The notes under the pieces are model-generated. The model had not been told where the DNA came from. It worked only from the letters and a program-made list of their open reading frames with translations, and did no database searches. This document shows, piece by piece, positions 47,690-56,678 of a DNA stretch of 64,000 nt; positions within the stretch are counted from its first letter, which is position 1; every line of letters begins with the position of its first letter. This DNA is from RPQJ01 sp963778185 (lineage in GTDB: Bacteria > Pseudomonadota > Gammaproteobacteria > Steroidobacterales > Steroidobacteraceae). The translations under genes and the position numbers were made by a program. The stretch lies in the NCBI GenBank assembly GCA_963778185.1, contig CAVZTF010000003.1, positions 496,001-560,000 of the forward strand, read 5' to 3'.

Positions 47690-48502
47690 TCAGGGCAGGC
47701 GCCGGTGATCGATGGAGGGGAAATTCTGCCTGACCTCGCGCTGGCGGACGAGGTCGATCTCGGCCGCCACCACTCCGGAGCCGCGCGGCAGGCGCGCGAG
47801 GACCCTCCCCCAGCAGTCCACGATCATCGAGTCGCCGTGGGTTTCGCGGCCATTGGCGTGGAAGCCGGACTGCGCCGGCGCCACGACGTGGCACAGGTTC
47901 TCGATGGCCCGGGCGCGCAACAGCACCTCCCAGTGCGCCCGACCGGTCGGCGCCGTGAAGGCCGACGGCAGGCAGAACCAATCGGCACCCATCGCGAGGA
48001 GTTGCCGGAACAGCTCCGGAAACCGCAGGTCATAGCAGACCGCCAGGCCGAGCCGGCCGGCCGGCGTGTCCACGCAGACGGGCGTGTCGCCGGGGCGCAT
48101 CGACGACGATTCGCGGTAGCGCTCCTCCTTGCCGGGGATCGCGACGTCGAACAGGTGGATCTTGTCGTAGCGCGCCACCTGTCGTCCCTGCGCGTCGAAG
48201 ACCAGGCACGACGCGGCCAGGCGGTCCTCGCCAGGCACGCGCAGCGGCAGCGTACCGGCGACAATCCACAGGCCGAGCTCGCGGGCCGTGGCAGCGAGGA
48301 AGGACTGAATCGGGCCGCTCCCCGGCTGCTCGGCGATCGCGAACTTGTCGTCCTCGGCGAGGCCCATGAAGGCGAAATTCTCCGGCAGCGCGGCCACCGG
48401 CGCGTCGCTCGCCTGCGCCACGCCGAGCAGGCGACGCGCCTCCTCGAGGTTGCGCCCGACATCGGGCGAGGAAACCATCTGCACCGCGGCCACTCTCGTC
48501 AT
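47690..48502 (-). CDS. carbon-nitrogen hydrolase (Nit1/omega-amidase-like)
   Basis: The 270-residue nitrilase-superfamily enzyme has the triad Glu in LPENFAF, Lys in YDKIHLFDV and Cys in AVCYDLRFPELF. The HLFDV context groups it with Nit1/YbeM-type deaminated-glutathione amidases or omega-amidases. Placement between yhdP and tldD is common in gammaproteobacteria. The ATG overlaps the yhdP stop by 4 bases. Confidence 0.92.
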   Translation of the reverse strand: MTRVAAVQMVSSPDVGRNLEEARRLLGVAQASDAPVAALPENFAFMGLAEDDKFAIAEQPGSGPIQSFLAATARELGLWIVAGTLPLRVPGEDRLAASCLVFDAQGRQVARYDKIHLFDVAIPGKEERYRESSSMRPGDTPVCVDTPAGRLGLAVCYDLRFPELFRQLLAMGADWFCLPSAFTAPTGRAHWEVLLRARAIENLCHVVAPAQSGFHANGRETHGDSMIVDCWGRVLARLPRGSGVVAAEIDLVRQREVRQNFPSIDHRRLP

Positions 48503-51500
48503 TCCCTTGCTCCGTTCGCGGGAGCGGGCCCCGGACCTGCCGACGCCTCCTCGCTCGCCTGCGCTGTGATTCGCTCGACCACCGGGCTCGACCATGGGCC
48601 CGTGACACGGTAATAGACACGCGTGAGGCCCTGCAGTTGCCCCTTGAAAAGCTGCGAGAACAGCAGGATGCCCGCCGCTCCCACCGGCCCGCCGGCCAGC
48701 GCGCCTGCCGCAACCAACGGACCACTGGGATTGCCGCTCACCACCACGGTCTGGTCGTAGTCCTGGGTCGCGATGCCGGTACGGCCCGCCACGCCGATGT
48801 CCACGGCCGCGCCCTTCAGCAGCAGGTTCCTGGTGAATGCATTGCCGGCGCGGATCTCGAAATCGCCATGCACCTTGTGGAAGGCGAGGCCCTCCTCGGT
48901 GACGTCGCGGAAATCGAGCGCCAGTCGGCGCGGCAGATCGCCCACGCTCATCAGTCCGAGGATGCGTCCCGCTCCGGGCTTGACGCTGCGCAGCTGGCCC
49001 TCGTCGAACTGCAGGCGCAGCGTTCCGTCCATGCGGCCGAGGGCATCCTCCGAGGGCCCGCCCGCCCAGGTCACGCTCGCCGTCACTCGCGCGTGCTTCG
49101 CCTGCACCGAATCGTTGTAGCCGAGGGCGCGCGAGGCCGCCGCGAGGTTGCCGCTCGCGAACTCCAGGTCGAGCCGCGTGCGCGATCCGCTGCTGTCCGC
49201 CAGCCAGCTGCCGCCGCCCTTGATGGAGAAGTCGGGCGACTCGGTCTGGAGGCTCGCAAGCCGCAAGCCCGCGGGATCCTTGCGGATGTCGGCTTTCAAC
49301 TGGCCGAAATGCCGCGACTGCCAGGTAAAGTCGTCCGCCTCGATCGATAGCGCCGGCAGCGTGCGCGGGTCGGCAGCCGGTTCGTTGCCGTTGCTGCGCG
49401 CGCCCGCTCGCGACTGCAGTTGCAGGTGCCGCATGTCGAGGCGGATCGGCGCGCCGCCGTCGAGTTCCTCCGGCACGGTGACGCGACCGTCCGCCATCGG
49501 GCCCGTCACGGTCACTTGCCAGGCGGCGGGCTGCGGCTGCAGGCGGGCGACCACGTCGCGGAACTCGAAGCCGAATACCCGCGCGGTCTCAAGGTGCACG
49601 TCCGCCGGTCCCAGCCACTCCGACAGCCGCCGTCCACCACCACCCGTGGAGCGCAGTGCGAGCCACTCGCCGAGGTCGAATTCCGGCCAGTCCCCGTCGA
49701 TCACGAGGCCGGGGCGCGCCGGCAGGACGGCGGGACGGCCGTCGAATCGCGCCAGGCCTCGTTCGAGTCCCCAGCGGCCCTCCTCGCCTGCGACGAACAC
49801 CAGGCGCGAGCGGGCCGACCCCGACTCGACGTCCACCTCGTTGCGGCCGCCGCCGGGACCGATCTTGAGCGCGATGCGTGTCGGGCGCGCGACGGCCGGC
49901 TCCTTGGCGAACGGCCGAGGCGCCTTGATAGCGATTCCCTGCAGGTCGCTTGCCACCGCGAAGCCCATGGACCACTCGTCGCCCGCGCCTGCACGCTCGA
50001 GTCGGCCGTCGAACGTCCATGCGGCGGTGCCCTCCATGCGGATCGACGCAGGCAGGCCGATGAACGCCGGCAGGCGCGGTCCGGCAGCGCGGCCGTGACC
50101 GCGCAACAGGACCGATGCGGAAACCGCGCGCGACAGCGGGCCCGGCTCGACCGAGAGTTCGAACGGACCGCCGAGGATCGCGCCCCGCAGCGACCGGGCG
50201 CGCGCCTCGAAATTGTGCAATTCGAAATCGCCGGAGACGCCTTCGACCGGCGCCCTGAGCGCCGACAGCGTCACGGTCACCGAGCGCAAGGCCGCCTTCA
50301 CCCGGTAGTCGTGCTGATCGATCGCGTGCGTCGGGATGCGGAGGTCGACGACATAGTCCGCCGGTCCCTGCCCACCAAGCCCCATGAACTGCCTGCCGAG
50401 GCGAGGGCCGAGCGGGCTGCCCTGCAGGAAAGCGAGCGCACGGCCGAGGTCGCCGCTCGCGCTCGCGCTGACCGCGATGTCGGGATCCTTCAGGTCCGGG
50501 ATGTCGACCGTGGCGCGGGCGAGTCTCAGGCCGCCGACTCGCGCATCGCTGACCAGGGCCTCCAGGCCCGCGTTGCGGAAGGTGACCTGTCCTGAAGCGT
50601 CCGTAACCGGGGCGAATCCGTCGAAGTACACGACGGTCGCGCGGCTGACATCGGCGCTCGCCGTGAACTCGCCCTCGCCACCGCGAAACGGAAACCTGCG
50701 CACCGGCCCCTGGTAGTGGACGCGGCCCCGCTCGACGCGCCCGCTCACGAATGCCGCATCGAGCCATGCGAGCGAGCGCGGCTTCAGCCGGCCCGCCGGC
50801 AGCACGCTGCGAACTTTCGCGATGTCGAAATTCGACAGCTCGGCATCGAGCGTCAGCAGCGGGGAGGGCGCGCCAGGCTCGAACTCGAACGCGAACGAGC
50901 CGCGCGCCTGTGCCTCCGCCTGCGCAAGCGAAATGGACTTCGAGTCGAACGCCCACGCGCGACCCACGCGATGCCAGTCGATCTCGCCCGTCGCCGCGAG
51001 CCCGCTGATGGGCGCGCGGAACTGGCGCGGCCAGTCGAGCGCGAGGTCGCTCGAGCGCAGTCCGATCCGGCCGTGCTGGTCGGTTCCCGAGACGGTCGCG
51101 GTCAGCCCGGAGAGGCCCGGCCAGCGCCCGACGACACTCGTGCCGAGCCCGGCCACGTTCGCGCTGAAGTCGAAGCGCGGCACGGCGCCGGCCCGCTCGC
51201 GAGTCACCTCGGCGCGCAGCTGCCGGATATCGCCCGACGGCGCGAGGCCCGACCAGCGGTCGAAGCTCCGCGGCGCGAACGCAAGCACGAGCGGCCAGGC
51301 ATCCTCGAACCGCAGCCTGCTCACATACGCCTGCAGCCCGAACGTGGTCGCCGCGTGGCCCCGCCAGCTGCCCGCGATGCTGGACCGCGCCGGAGCATCG
51401 CCCTCGCGGGTGGCGATGAGCAGGTCGTTGGCTCGGAACGACCAGTTGTCGTCCCGGCGGCGCAGCCGGAAATCTCCCGCCAGCGCCGCGTAACGCGCCT

Positions 51501-52503
51501 CGCGCTGCAGGGGCGCGGCCGGTCGACTCACCATGTGCTTGTCGACGAGTGGAAGACTCAGCGGCGAGGCACCGGGCTCGCGGTGCGGCGCCGAGGTTTC
51601 GAGTGCCTCGACCGGCGGCACCTCTCGAACCGGCAGTTGCAGTACCACGCCCTGGAGGTCGAGCACCAGCCGGGCCTGTTCGACACGGCCTTGCACGAAG
51701 CCGATCATCGCGCGTACCGAACCTTCGCCGGCCAGCGGGCGCGCGAATCGCGGCGGCAGGTACTCGGCGAGACCCGGCAGGAGCAGCCGGTCGGTGCCGA
51801 GCTCCACGCGCGCCTCGAGGTCGGCCAGGGTATCGAGCGAACCCCGCAGCCGGCCCTCGAACCAGACGTCGCTGCCGAGGCTCGACGGCAGCCTGGCGGA
51901 CCCCGACGCGTTGACGTGGTCCCGCTCGCGCGTGAGCACGACGGTGAGCCGCCGCAGCGTACGTTCCGGCGCGCCGGTCATCAGGTCGAGGTAAGTCACG
52001 CTGGCGTCCTCGATCTCGACTCGCCCCGCGGGCAGGCGGTCGAAATCGAAGGGCGGGCGGTCCGTGGGCCGCTCGCGCTGACCGAGCAGGCGGATGCGAC
52101 CGTCGGCCAGGCGCACGACCGCTACCGACGGCGCCACGAAACGCACCCGCCCGGCGACGAGCTCGCCGGTGCGGAACAGGTTCCAGGCATCGAGGGCTAC
52201 CGTGCCCTCCCGCGTCGCGAAGAGCGCCTGCGTCCCATCGCGATCGAGGACCTGCACGTCGCGCAGGACGATTTCCGGCCCGTACCAGCGCAGGCGCGCG
52301 TCCAGCGCAGCGAACTCGACGCGCAACTCGGTCTGCCGCTCGATCCACGCCTGGATGCGCGCGGCATTCTCGGGCACGCGCGCGAGCGCGAGGCGCAGCG
52401 CACCGAGCAGTACGGCGGCCAGGATGAGGAGGCCAGCGACCATCCCGGCCAGGAGACGCCAGAACCGGGCGGAAGGCCTGCGCCCGGGCGTCGCGGTCGT
52501 CAC
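48499..52503 (-). CDS. yhdP: YhdP family AsmA-like envelope protein
   Basis: The 1334-residue protein has an N-terminal membrane helix (FWRLLAGMVAGLLILAAVLLGAL, about 14-36). A long periplasmic beta-rich AsmA/DUF3971 body follows, ending in the conserved AsmA-like C-terminus (KVHGDFEIRAGNAFTRNLLLKG, ILLFSQLFKGQLQGLTRVYYRVTGPWSSP). YhdP spans the periplasm and moves phospholipid to the outer membrane, together with TamB and YdbH. The GTG start at 52503 overlaps the rng stop. The length is close to that of E. coli YhdP. Confidence 0.93.
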   Translation of the reverse strand: MTTATPGRRPSARFWRLLAGMVAGLLILAAVLLGALRLALARVPENAARIQAWIERQTELRVEFAALDARLRWYGPEIVLRDVQVLDRDGTQALFATREGTVALDAWNLFRTGELVAGRVRFVAPSVAVVRLADGRIRLLGQRERPTDRPPFDFDRLPAGRVEIEDASVTYLDLMTGAPERTLRRLTVVLTRERDHVNASGSARLPSSLGSDVWFEGRLRGSLDTLADLEARVELGTDRLLLPGLAEYLPPRFARPLAGEGSVRAMIGFVQGRVEQARLVLDLQGVVLQLPVREVPPVEALETSAPHREPGASPLSLPLVDKHMVSRPAAPLQREARYAALAGDFRLRRRDDNWSFRANDLLIATREGDAPARSSIAGSWRGHAATTFGLQAYVSRLRFEDAWPLVLAFAPRSFDRWSGLAPSGDIRQLRAEVTRERAGAVPRFDFSANVAGLGTSVVGRWPGLSGLTATVSGTDQHGRIGLRSSDLALDWPRQFRAPISGLAATGEIDWHRVGRAWAFDSKSISLAQAEAQARGSFAFEFEPGAPSPLLTLDAELSNFDIAKVRSVLPAGRLKPRSLAWLDAAFVSGRVERGRVHYQGPVRRFPFRGGEGEFTASADVSRATVVYFDGFAPVTDASGQVTFRNAGLEALVSDARVGGLRLARATVDIPDLKDPDIAVSASASGDLGRALAFLQGSPLGPRLGRQFMGLGGQGPADYVVDLRIPTHAIDQHDYRVKAALRSVTVTLSALRAPVEGVSGDFELHNFEARARSLRGAILGGPFELSVEPGPLSRAVSASVLLRGHGRAAGPRLPAFIGLPASIRMEGTAAWTFDGRLERAGAGDEWSMGFAVASDLQGIAIKAPRPFAKEPAVARPTRIALKIGPGGGRNEVDVESGSARSRLVFVAGEEGRWGLERGLARFDGRPAVLPARPGLVIDGDWPEFDLGEWLALRSTGGGGRRLSEWLGPADVHLETARVFGFEFRDVVARLQPQPAAWQVTVTGPMADGRVTVPEELDGGAPIRLDMRHLQLQSRAGARSNGNEPAADPRTLPALSIEADDFTWQSRHFGQLKADIRKDPAGLRLASLQTESPDFSIKGGGSWLADSSGSRTRLDLEFASGNLAAASRALGYNDSVQAKHARVTASVTWAGGPSEDALGRMDGTLRLQFDEGQLRSVKPGAGRILGLMSVGDLPRRLALDFRDVTEEGLAFHKVHGDFEIRAGNAFTRNLLLKGAAVDIGVAGRTGIATQDYDQTVVVSGNPSGPLVAAGALAGGPVGAAGILLFSQLFKGQLQGLTRVYYRVTGPWSSPVVERITAQASEEASAGPGPAPANGARE

Positions 52504-53969
52504 ATGAGCACCACGTCGAACTGCTCGACCGTGTACAGCGCCTCCGTCTGCAGCCGGATGGGCTTGCCCACCAGCACCTCGAGCTCGCCGAGCGCGGCGG
52601 ACTCCTCGTCGAGCAGCCGCTCGATCACGTCCTGCTGCGCGAGCACCAGCAGCTGCTGGAAGTCGAACTGTCCCGCCTGGCGCAGGATCTCGCGGAAGAT
52701 CTCGTAGCAGACCGTCTCCGAGGTCTTGACGAAGCCGCGCCCCTCGCAGGCGGCGCAGGGCGCGCACAACTGGTGCGCAAGGCTCTCCCGCGTTCGCTTG
52801 CGCGTCATCTCGACGAGGCCGAGCGGCGATACCGTGGACACGTGGGTCCTCGCGTGGTCCTTGGCGAGCGCCTTCTCGAGCGCCTGCAGCACCTGCCGGC
52901 GGTGCTCGTCCTCCTCCATGTCGATGAAGTCGATGATGATGATGCCGCCCAGGTTGCGCAGCCTGAGCTGGCGCGCGATCGCCACGGCCGCCTCCAGGTT
53001 GGTGCGGTAGATGGTCTCCTCGAGGTTGCGGTGGCCGACGTAGGCTCCAGTGTTCACGTCGATGGTCGTGAGTGCCTCGGTCTGGTCGATGATGAGGTAG
53101 CCGCCCGACTTGAGCGCGACCTTGCGGTCCAGCGAGCGCTGGATTTCCTCGTCGACGCCGTGCAGGTCGAAGATGGGCCGGCTGCCCGCGTAGAACTCCA
53201 CCTTGGCGCCCAGGCCCGGCATGAAGGTCGCAGCGAATTCGCGCATCTCGAGGCAGGTGCGCTCGTTATCCACGAGCACGCGGTCGACGCCCTCGCCCAC
53301 CAGGTCGCGCATCAGCCGCAGGGGCAGGGGCAGGTCCTCGTGCACCAGCGTGCCCTGCGCCGCGGTGCGCGCCTTGCCGCTGAGCACCTCCCACAGCTTG
53401 CGCAGGAACAGCATGTCGGCGCGCAGCGCCTCCTCGCCCGCGCCTTCGGCCGCGGTGCGCACGATGTACCCGCCCGCGTCGCCCGGGAGCATGTAGGCGT
53501 GCACGGCATCGCGCAGGCGCTTGCGCTCGGCTTCCGCCTCGATCCGCGCCGACACTCCCACGCCGTGACCGAACGGCATGTAGACCAGGAAGCGCGACGG
53601 TATCGTGATGAAGGTGGTGAGTCGCGCCCCCTTGGTGCCGAGGGGATCCTTGAGCACCTGGACGAGGATGTTCGCGCCCTCGCCCACCAGTTCGCGGATG
53701 CTGTCGGTCCGCGGGGCGTCGCTCGAGCTTTCGGCGTCCGCCGGCTGCACGATGTCGGAGACGTGAAGGAAGGCCGTCCGCTCCAGGCCGATGTCGATGA
53801 AGGCGGCCTGCATTCCCGGCAATACCTTCGAAACACGGCCCTGGTAGAGATTGCCGGCGAGCCCGCGCCGGCTCGCGCGCTCGACGAACACTTCCTGCAG
53901 GATGCCGTTCTCGAGCAGCGCCGCCCTCATCTCGCGCGGACTGACGTTGACCACCATCTCCACGCTCAT
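52500..53969 (-). CDS. rng: ribonuclease G
   Basis: The 489-residue endoribonuclease has an S1 domain near 37-120 (GNLYQGRVSKVLPGMQAAFIDIG). The DNase-I-like catalytic region holds DQTEALTTIDVNTGAYVG and GGIIIIDFIDM, and the CxxC zinc link is CAPCAACEGRG near 405. The length and lack of a long C-terminal scaffold point to RNase G. It matures 16S rRNA. The rng-yhdP pair is conserved. It overlaps maf by 4 bases. Confidence 0.95.
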   Translation of the reverse strand: MSVEMVVNVSPREMRAALLENGILQEVFVERASRRGLAGNLYQGRVSKVLPGMQAAFIDIGLERTAFLHVSDIVQPADAESSSDAPRTDSIRELVGEGANILVQVLKDPLGTKGARLTTFITIPSRFLVYMPFGHGVGVSARIEAEAERKRLRDAVHAYMLPGDAGGYIVRTAAEGAGEEALRADMLFLRKLWEVLSGKARTAAQGTLVHEDLPLPLRLMRDLVGEGVDRVLVDNERTCLEMREFAATFMPGLGAKVEFYAGSRPIFDLHGVDEEIQRSLDRKVALKSGGYLIIDQTEALTTIDVNTGAYVGHRNLEETIYRTNLEAAVAIARQLRLRNLGGIIIIDFIDMEEDEHRRQVLQALEKALAKDHARTHVSTVSPLGLVEMTRKRTRESLAHQLCAPCAACEGRGFVKTSETVCYEIFREILRQAGQFDFQQLLVLAQQDVIERLLDEESAALGELEVLVGKPIRLQTEALYTVEQFDVVLM

Positions 53970-54565
53970 GCGGAGCCTCCTCCGGTCGTCAGACCCGGCA
54001 CGCATGACAGCAGTTCCCAGGTCTCGAACAACGGCAGCCCCATCACGCCCGAGTAGCTTCCCGAGAGGTGCCGGATGAATACGGCCGCCCGGCCCTGCAC
54101 GGCATAGGCGCCCGCCTTGTCCATCGGCTCGTTGGTCCGGCAGTACGCGTCGATCTCGGCCGGCGCGATCTCGCGCAGGCTGACGCTGCTGCTGCTGACG
54201 CGCGCTCCGCCGCCGCCGGCGTGCCTCACGGCCACGGCCGTGTGGACCTGGTGTGTCCGCCCGGAGAGCCTGGCGAGCATCGCCGCGGCCTCGGCGTGGT
54301 CGGCAGGCTTGCCGAAGACCTCGCCCTCGAGCGCCACGGTCGTATCGGCGGCGAGCACGGGCAGGCGACGATCCGCGGGCAACTGCTCCCACAGGACGCG
54401 TGCCTTCTCCTCAGCGAGCCTGAGCACGTATTCGACGGGCGCCTCGCCCGGTGCAACGGACTCGTCGACCGTCACCGCGCGCACTTCGTGCCCGACACCG
54501 ATCTGGCGCAGCAACTCGCTGCGCCGTGGCGACGCCGAGGCCAGATAGATCAGCGGGCGCACCAT
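53966..54565 (-). CDS. maf: Maf-family nucleoside triphosphate pyrophosphatase
   Basis: The 199-residue protein begins LIYLASASPRRSELLRQIG and has AADTTVALEGEVFGKPAD and the basic-hydrophobic EPMDKAGAYAVQGRAAVFI. Maf proteins hydrolyse non-canonical nucleotides, the YhdE branch acting on dTTP or UTP. The order maf-rng-yhdP is conserved in gammaproteobacteria. Its stop overlaps the rng start by 4 bases. Confidence 0.94.
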   Translation of the reverse strand: MVRPLIYLASASPRRSELLRQIGVGHEVRAVTVDESVAPGEAPVEYVLRLAEEKARVLWEQLPADRRLPVLAADTTVALEGEVFGKPADHAEAAAMLARLSGRTHQVHTAVAVRHAGGGGARVSSSSVSLREIAPAEIDAYCRTNEPMDKAGAYAVQGRAAVFIRHLSGSYSGVMGLPLFETWELLSCVPGLTTGGGSA

Positions 54566-54571
54566 GCGTCC

Positions 54572-55006
54572 TCAGTCCGCCACCACCGACGCCTCGAGCC
54601 GGCGCTCCGCGACCAGCGAATTGCTGATCAGGCACACGTGCTCGGCGCGCTCCATGTGCTTGATGGCCTTTTCCGGGTCGCTGCCAGCGGGCACCCGCAG
54701 CGTCGCCTTGACCACGACGTGCGTGAAGTGGGTCTTGCCCTCGATGCGGTTCAGCGTGCCCTCGACGCTGCACTCGAGCGCGGTCCAGGGAAACCTGGCG
54801 GCCCGCGCCACGCCGCGAAAGCTGAGCAGGAAGCAGTCGGCCACGGCTGCGCACAGCAGCGTCTCCGGCGACCACAGGTCGCCCGGGCCGTCGAATTCAG
54901 CTGGCGGAGCGGTGGTGAGCGCGGGCAGGCCCGGCGAGTTTACGGGTACCGGACCCTCGGGGGCTGCGGACGCCTGGACGGTATAGAGGTGCGGATACGG
55001 GTGCAT
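54572..55006 (-). CDS. OsmC/Ohr-family peroxide-related protein
   Basis: The 144-residue protein starts MHPYPHLYTVQA, typical of a subgroup of OsmC. It carries the two redox-type cysteines in VADCFLLSF and AEHVCLISNS. Family members reduce organic hydroperoxides. I start at the ATG at 55006, which has CAGGA before it, not the ATG at 55033. It stands between maf and rlmH, where it is not usual. Confidence 0.88.
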   Translation of the reverse strand: MHPYPHLYTVQASAAPEGPVPVNSPGLPALTTAPPAEFDGPGDLWSPETLLCAAVADCFLLSFRGVARAARFPWTALECSVEGTLNRIEGKTHFTHVVVKATLRVPAGSDPEKAIKHMERAEHVCLISNSLVAERRLEASVVAD

Positions 55007-55085
55007 GCGGATGTCCTGCTGGAAGCGGTTCAACAGGCCATTTCAACCTGCCCGGTCCCGCCTGTCCACCCGCGGAAAGGCGCAA

Positions 55086-55553
55086 TCAGGCGCGGTGGTA
55101 GGGCAGTCCCCTGATCACGGTGACTGCGCGGTAAAGCGCCTCGGCCACCACCACGCGGGCCAGCCCGTGAGGCAGCGTCAGCGGCGAAAGCGACCAGCGC
55201 AGGGTGGCCCGGGCATCCACTCCGGGCGCCAGGCCGTCCGGCCCGCCGATGCAGAACGCGAGGGGCTCGCCGGTCCGGGCGCGAACCTCGAGCCAGCGGG
55301 CGAGTTGCCGGGTGTCGAGTGCGCGCCCGGTGACCTGCAGCGCCACGACGCCCGAGCGCTCTCCAGCCGCTGCGAGCATGCGCGCGCCTTCCGTTGCAAC
55401 GGCCTTGCGGGACTCGCCGCCGCTGCGTGAGCCGAGCGGTACCTCGAGCAGCTCGAGCCGGAAGTCACCGCGCAACCTGGCCGCATAGTCGGCGAAGCCC
55501 GCATCCACCCAGCCGGGCATGCGGGTGCCGGCCGCGATGACCCGCATGAGCAT
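55086..55553 (-). CDS. rlmH: 23S rRNA pseudouridine-1915 N3-methyltransferase
   Basis: This SPOUT-fold methyltransferase modifies 23S rRNA helix 69. The 155 residues show MRVIAAGTRMPGWVDAGFADYA, FCIGGPDGL and the C-terminal ending LPYHRA. A second ATG at 55547 would give the common start MRVIAAG. The order rlmH-rsfS-nadD-holA is conserved. Confidence 0.95.
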   Translation of the reverse strand: MLMRVIAAGTRMPGWVDAGFADYAARLRGDFRLELLEVPLGSRSGGESRKAVATEGARMLAAAGERSGVVALQVTGRALDTRQLARWLEVRARTGEPLAFCIGGPDGLAPGVDARATLRWSLSPLTLPHGLARVVVAEALYRAVTVIRGLPYHRA

Positions 55554-55569
55554 GGACTGCGGCGCGCGC

Positions 55570-56028
55570 TCAGGCCGAGGCGCCGCCGCCCTCCCAGAGC
55601 TTTTCCAGCGCGTAGAACTGCCGCACCCGCGGCAGCATGACGTGCAGCACGACGTCGTTCAGGTCGAGCAGCACCCACTCGCCGTCGCGCTCGCCCTCGA
55701 GCCCGTAGGGGCGAAATCCGGCTTCCTTGCAGCGCTGCACGACGCGGTCGGCGATGGACTTCACGTGGCGGTCCGACGTACCGCTCGCCACGACCATCGT
55801 ATCGGTGATGTCGGTGAGGCTGCGCACGTCGAGTGCCTTCACGTCGACTGCCTTCATGTCCGCCAGCGCATCCAGCACGACCTCGCGCAACGTCGGCCCG
55901 GCCTTCGGCTTCGCAGTCTTCTTCGCGGGCTTTTTCGCGGTCTTCTGCGTCGCCCTGGCGGCCGGCCGGGACGGTGCCTCCGTGGAGGCCCGGGTACGTC
56001 GGGGAGTCGCGCGTTTCGCTGTCGTCAT
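55570..56028 (-). CDS. rsfS: ribosome silencing factor RsfS, with basic N-terminal extension
   Basis: The RsfS core is at about residues 45-150, with LDALADMKAVDVKALDVRSLTDITDTMVVASGTSDRHV and LEGERDGEWVLLDLNDVVLHVML. It binds L14 and blocks subunit joining in starvation. About 45 residues precede it, rich in Lys, Ala, Arg and Thr (KTAKKPAKKTAKPK), unlike the usual short start. The extension could help rRNA contact; this is inference. Confidence 0.94.
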   Translation of the reverse strand: MTTAKRATPRRTRASTEAPSRPAARATQKTAKKPAKKTAKPKAGPTLREVVLDALADMKAVDVKALDVRSLTDITDTMVVASGTSDRHVKSIADRVVQRCKEAGFRPYGLEGERDGEWVLLDLNDVVLHVMLPRVRQFYALEKLWEGGGASA

Positions 56029-56030
56029 GC

Positions 56031-56678
56031 TCACCTCGTGGAAAGGCCCGTGTAACAACCGGTTCCGATGATGATGTCGCGCACCGCGTCGGGCATCAGG
56101 TAGCGCGGGTCGCGGTTCGCGACGATGATGCCGCGCAGGTCGGTGGAGGAAATCTCGAGCTGCGTCACCGGCTGGATCAGGATGCGGCCGGCGACCGCCG
56201 CGTGCAGGTCGTCGGCTCGCTGCGTGCTGCGCTCGCGCAGCAGGTCGCCCAGCGGCGCCGCCTCCGGCGCCTCCCAGCCCGGCCGGTGAGCGACCACGAT
56301 GTGTGCGAGGTCGAGGATCTCGCGCCAGCGATGCCACTGCGGCAGGCCGAGAAATGCATCCATACCGACGATGAGGCAGAGCGGTCGGCCAGGGAACTCG
56401 GCGCGCAACTCGCGCAGTGTCGTGACGGTATACGACGCACCGGCCCGCAGCACCTCGCGGTCGTCCACGACGAACCCGGGCTGGTCGGCTGTCGCCGCCC
56501 GGACCATTGCGAGGCGCGACAGGCCGTCCGCAAGCGGCGTACCGCGATGTGGCGGGTCGCCCGCCGGGACGAACCGCAGCTCCGCCAGACGCAGCGACTG
56601 CAGCAGCTCGAACGCCGTGCGCAGGTGGCCAAAGTGAATCGGGTCGAACGTTCCGCCGAACACGCCGATCGGGGTCAT
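56031..56678 (-). CDS. nadD: nicotinate-nucleotide adenylyltransferase
   Basis: The 215-residue protein adenylates nicotinate mononucleotide in NAD synthesis. GVFGGTFDPIHFGHLRTA is the nucleotide-binding HxGH start, LIVGMDAFLGLPQWHRW and ISSTDLRGII confirm it. The ATG at 56678 overlaps the holA stop by 4 bases; earlier in-frame ATG codons lie inside holA. Confidence 0.96.
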   Translation of the reverse strand: MTPIGVFGGTFDPIHFGHLRTAFELLQSLRLAELRFVPAGDPPHRGTPLADGLSRLAMVRAATADQPGFVVDDREVLRAGASYTVTTLRELRAEFPGRPLCLIVGMDAFLGLPQWHRWREILDLAHIVVAHRPGWEAPEAAPLGDLLRERSTQRADDLHAAVAGRILIQPVTQLEISSTDLRGIIVANRDPRYLMPDAVRDIIIGTGCYTGLSTR

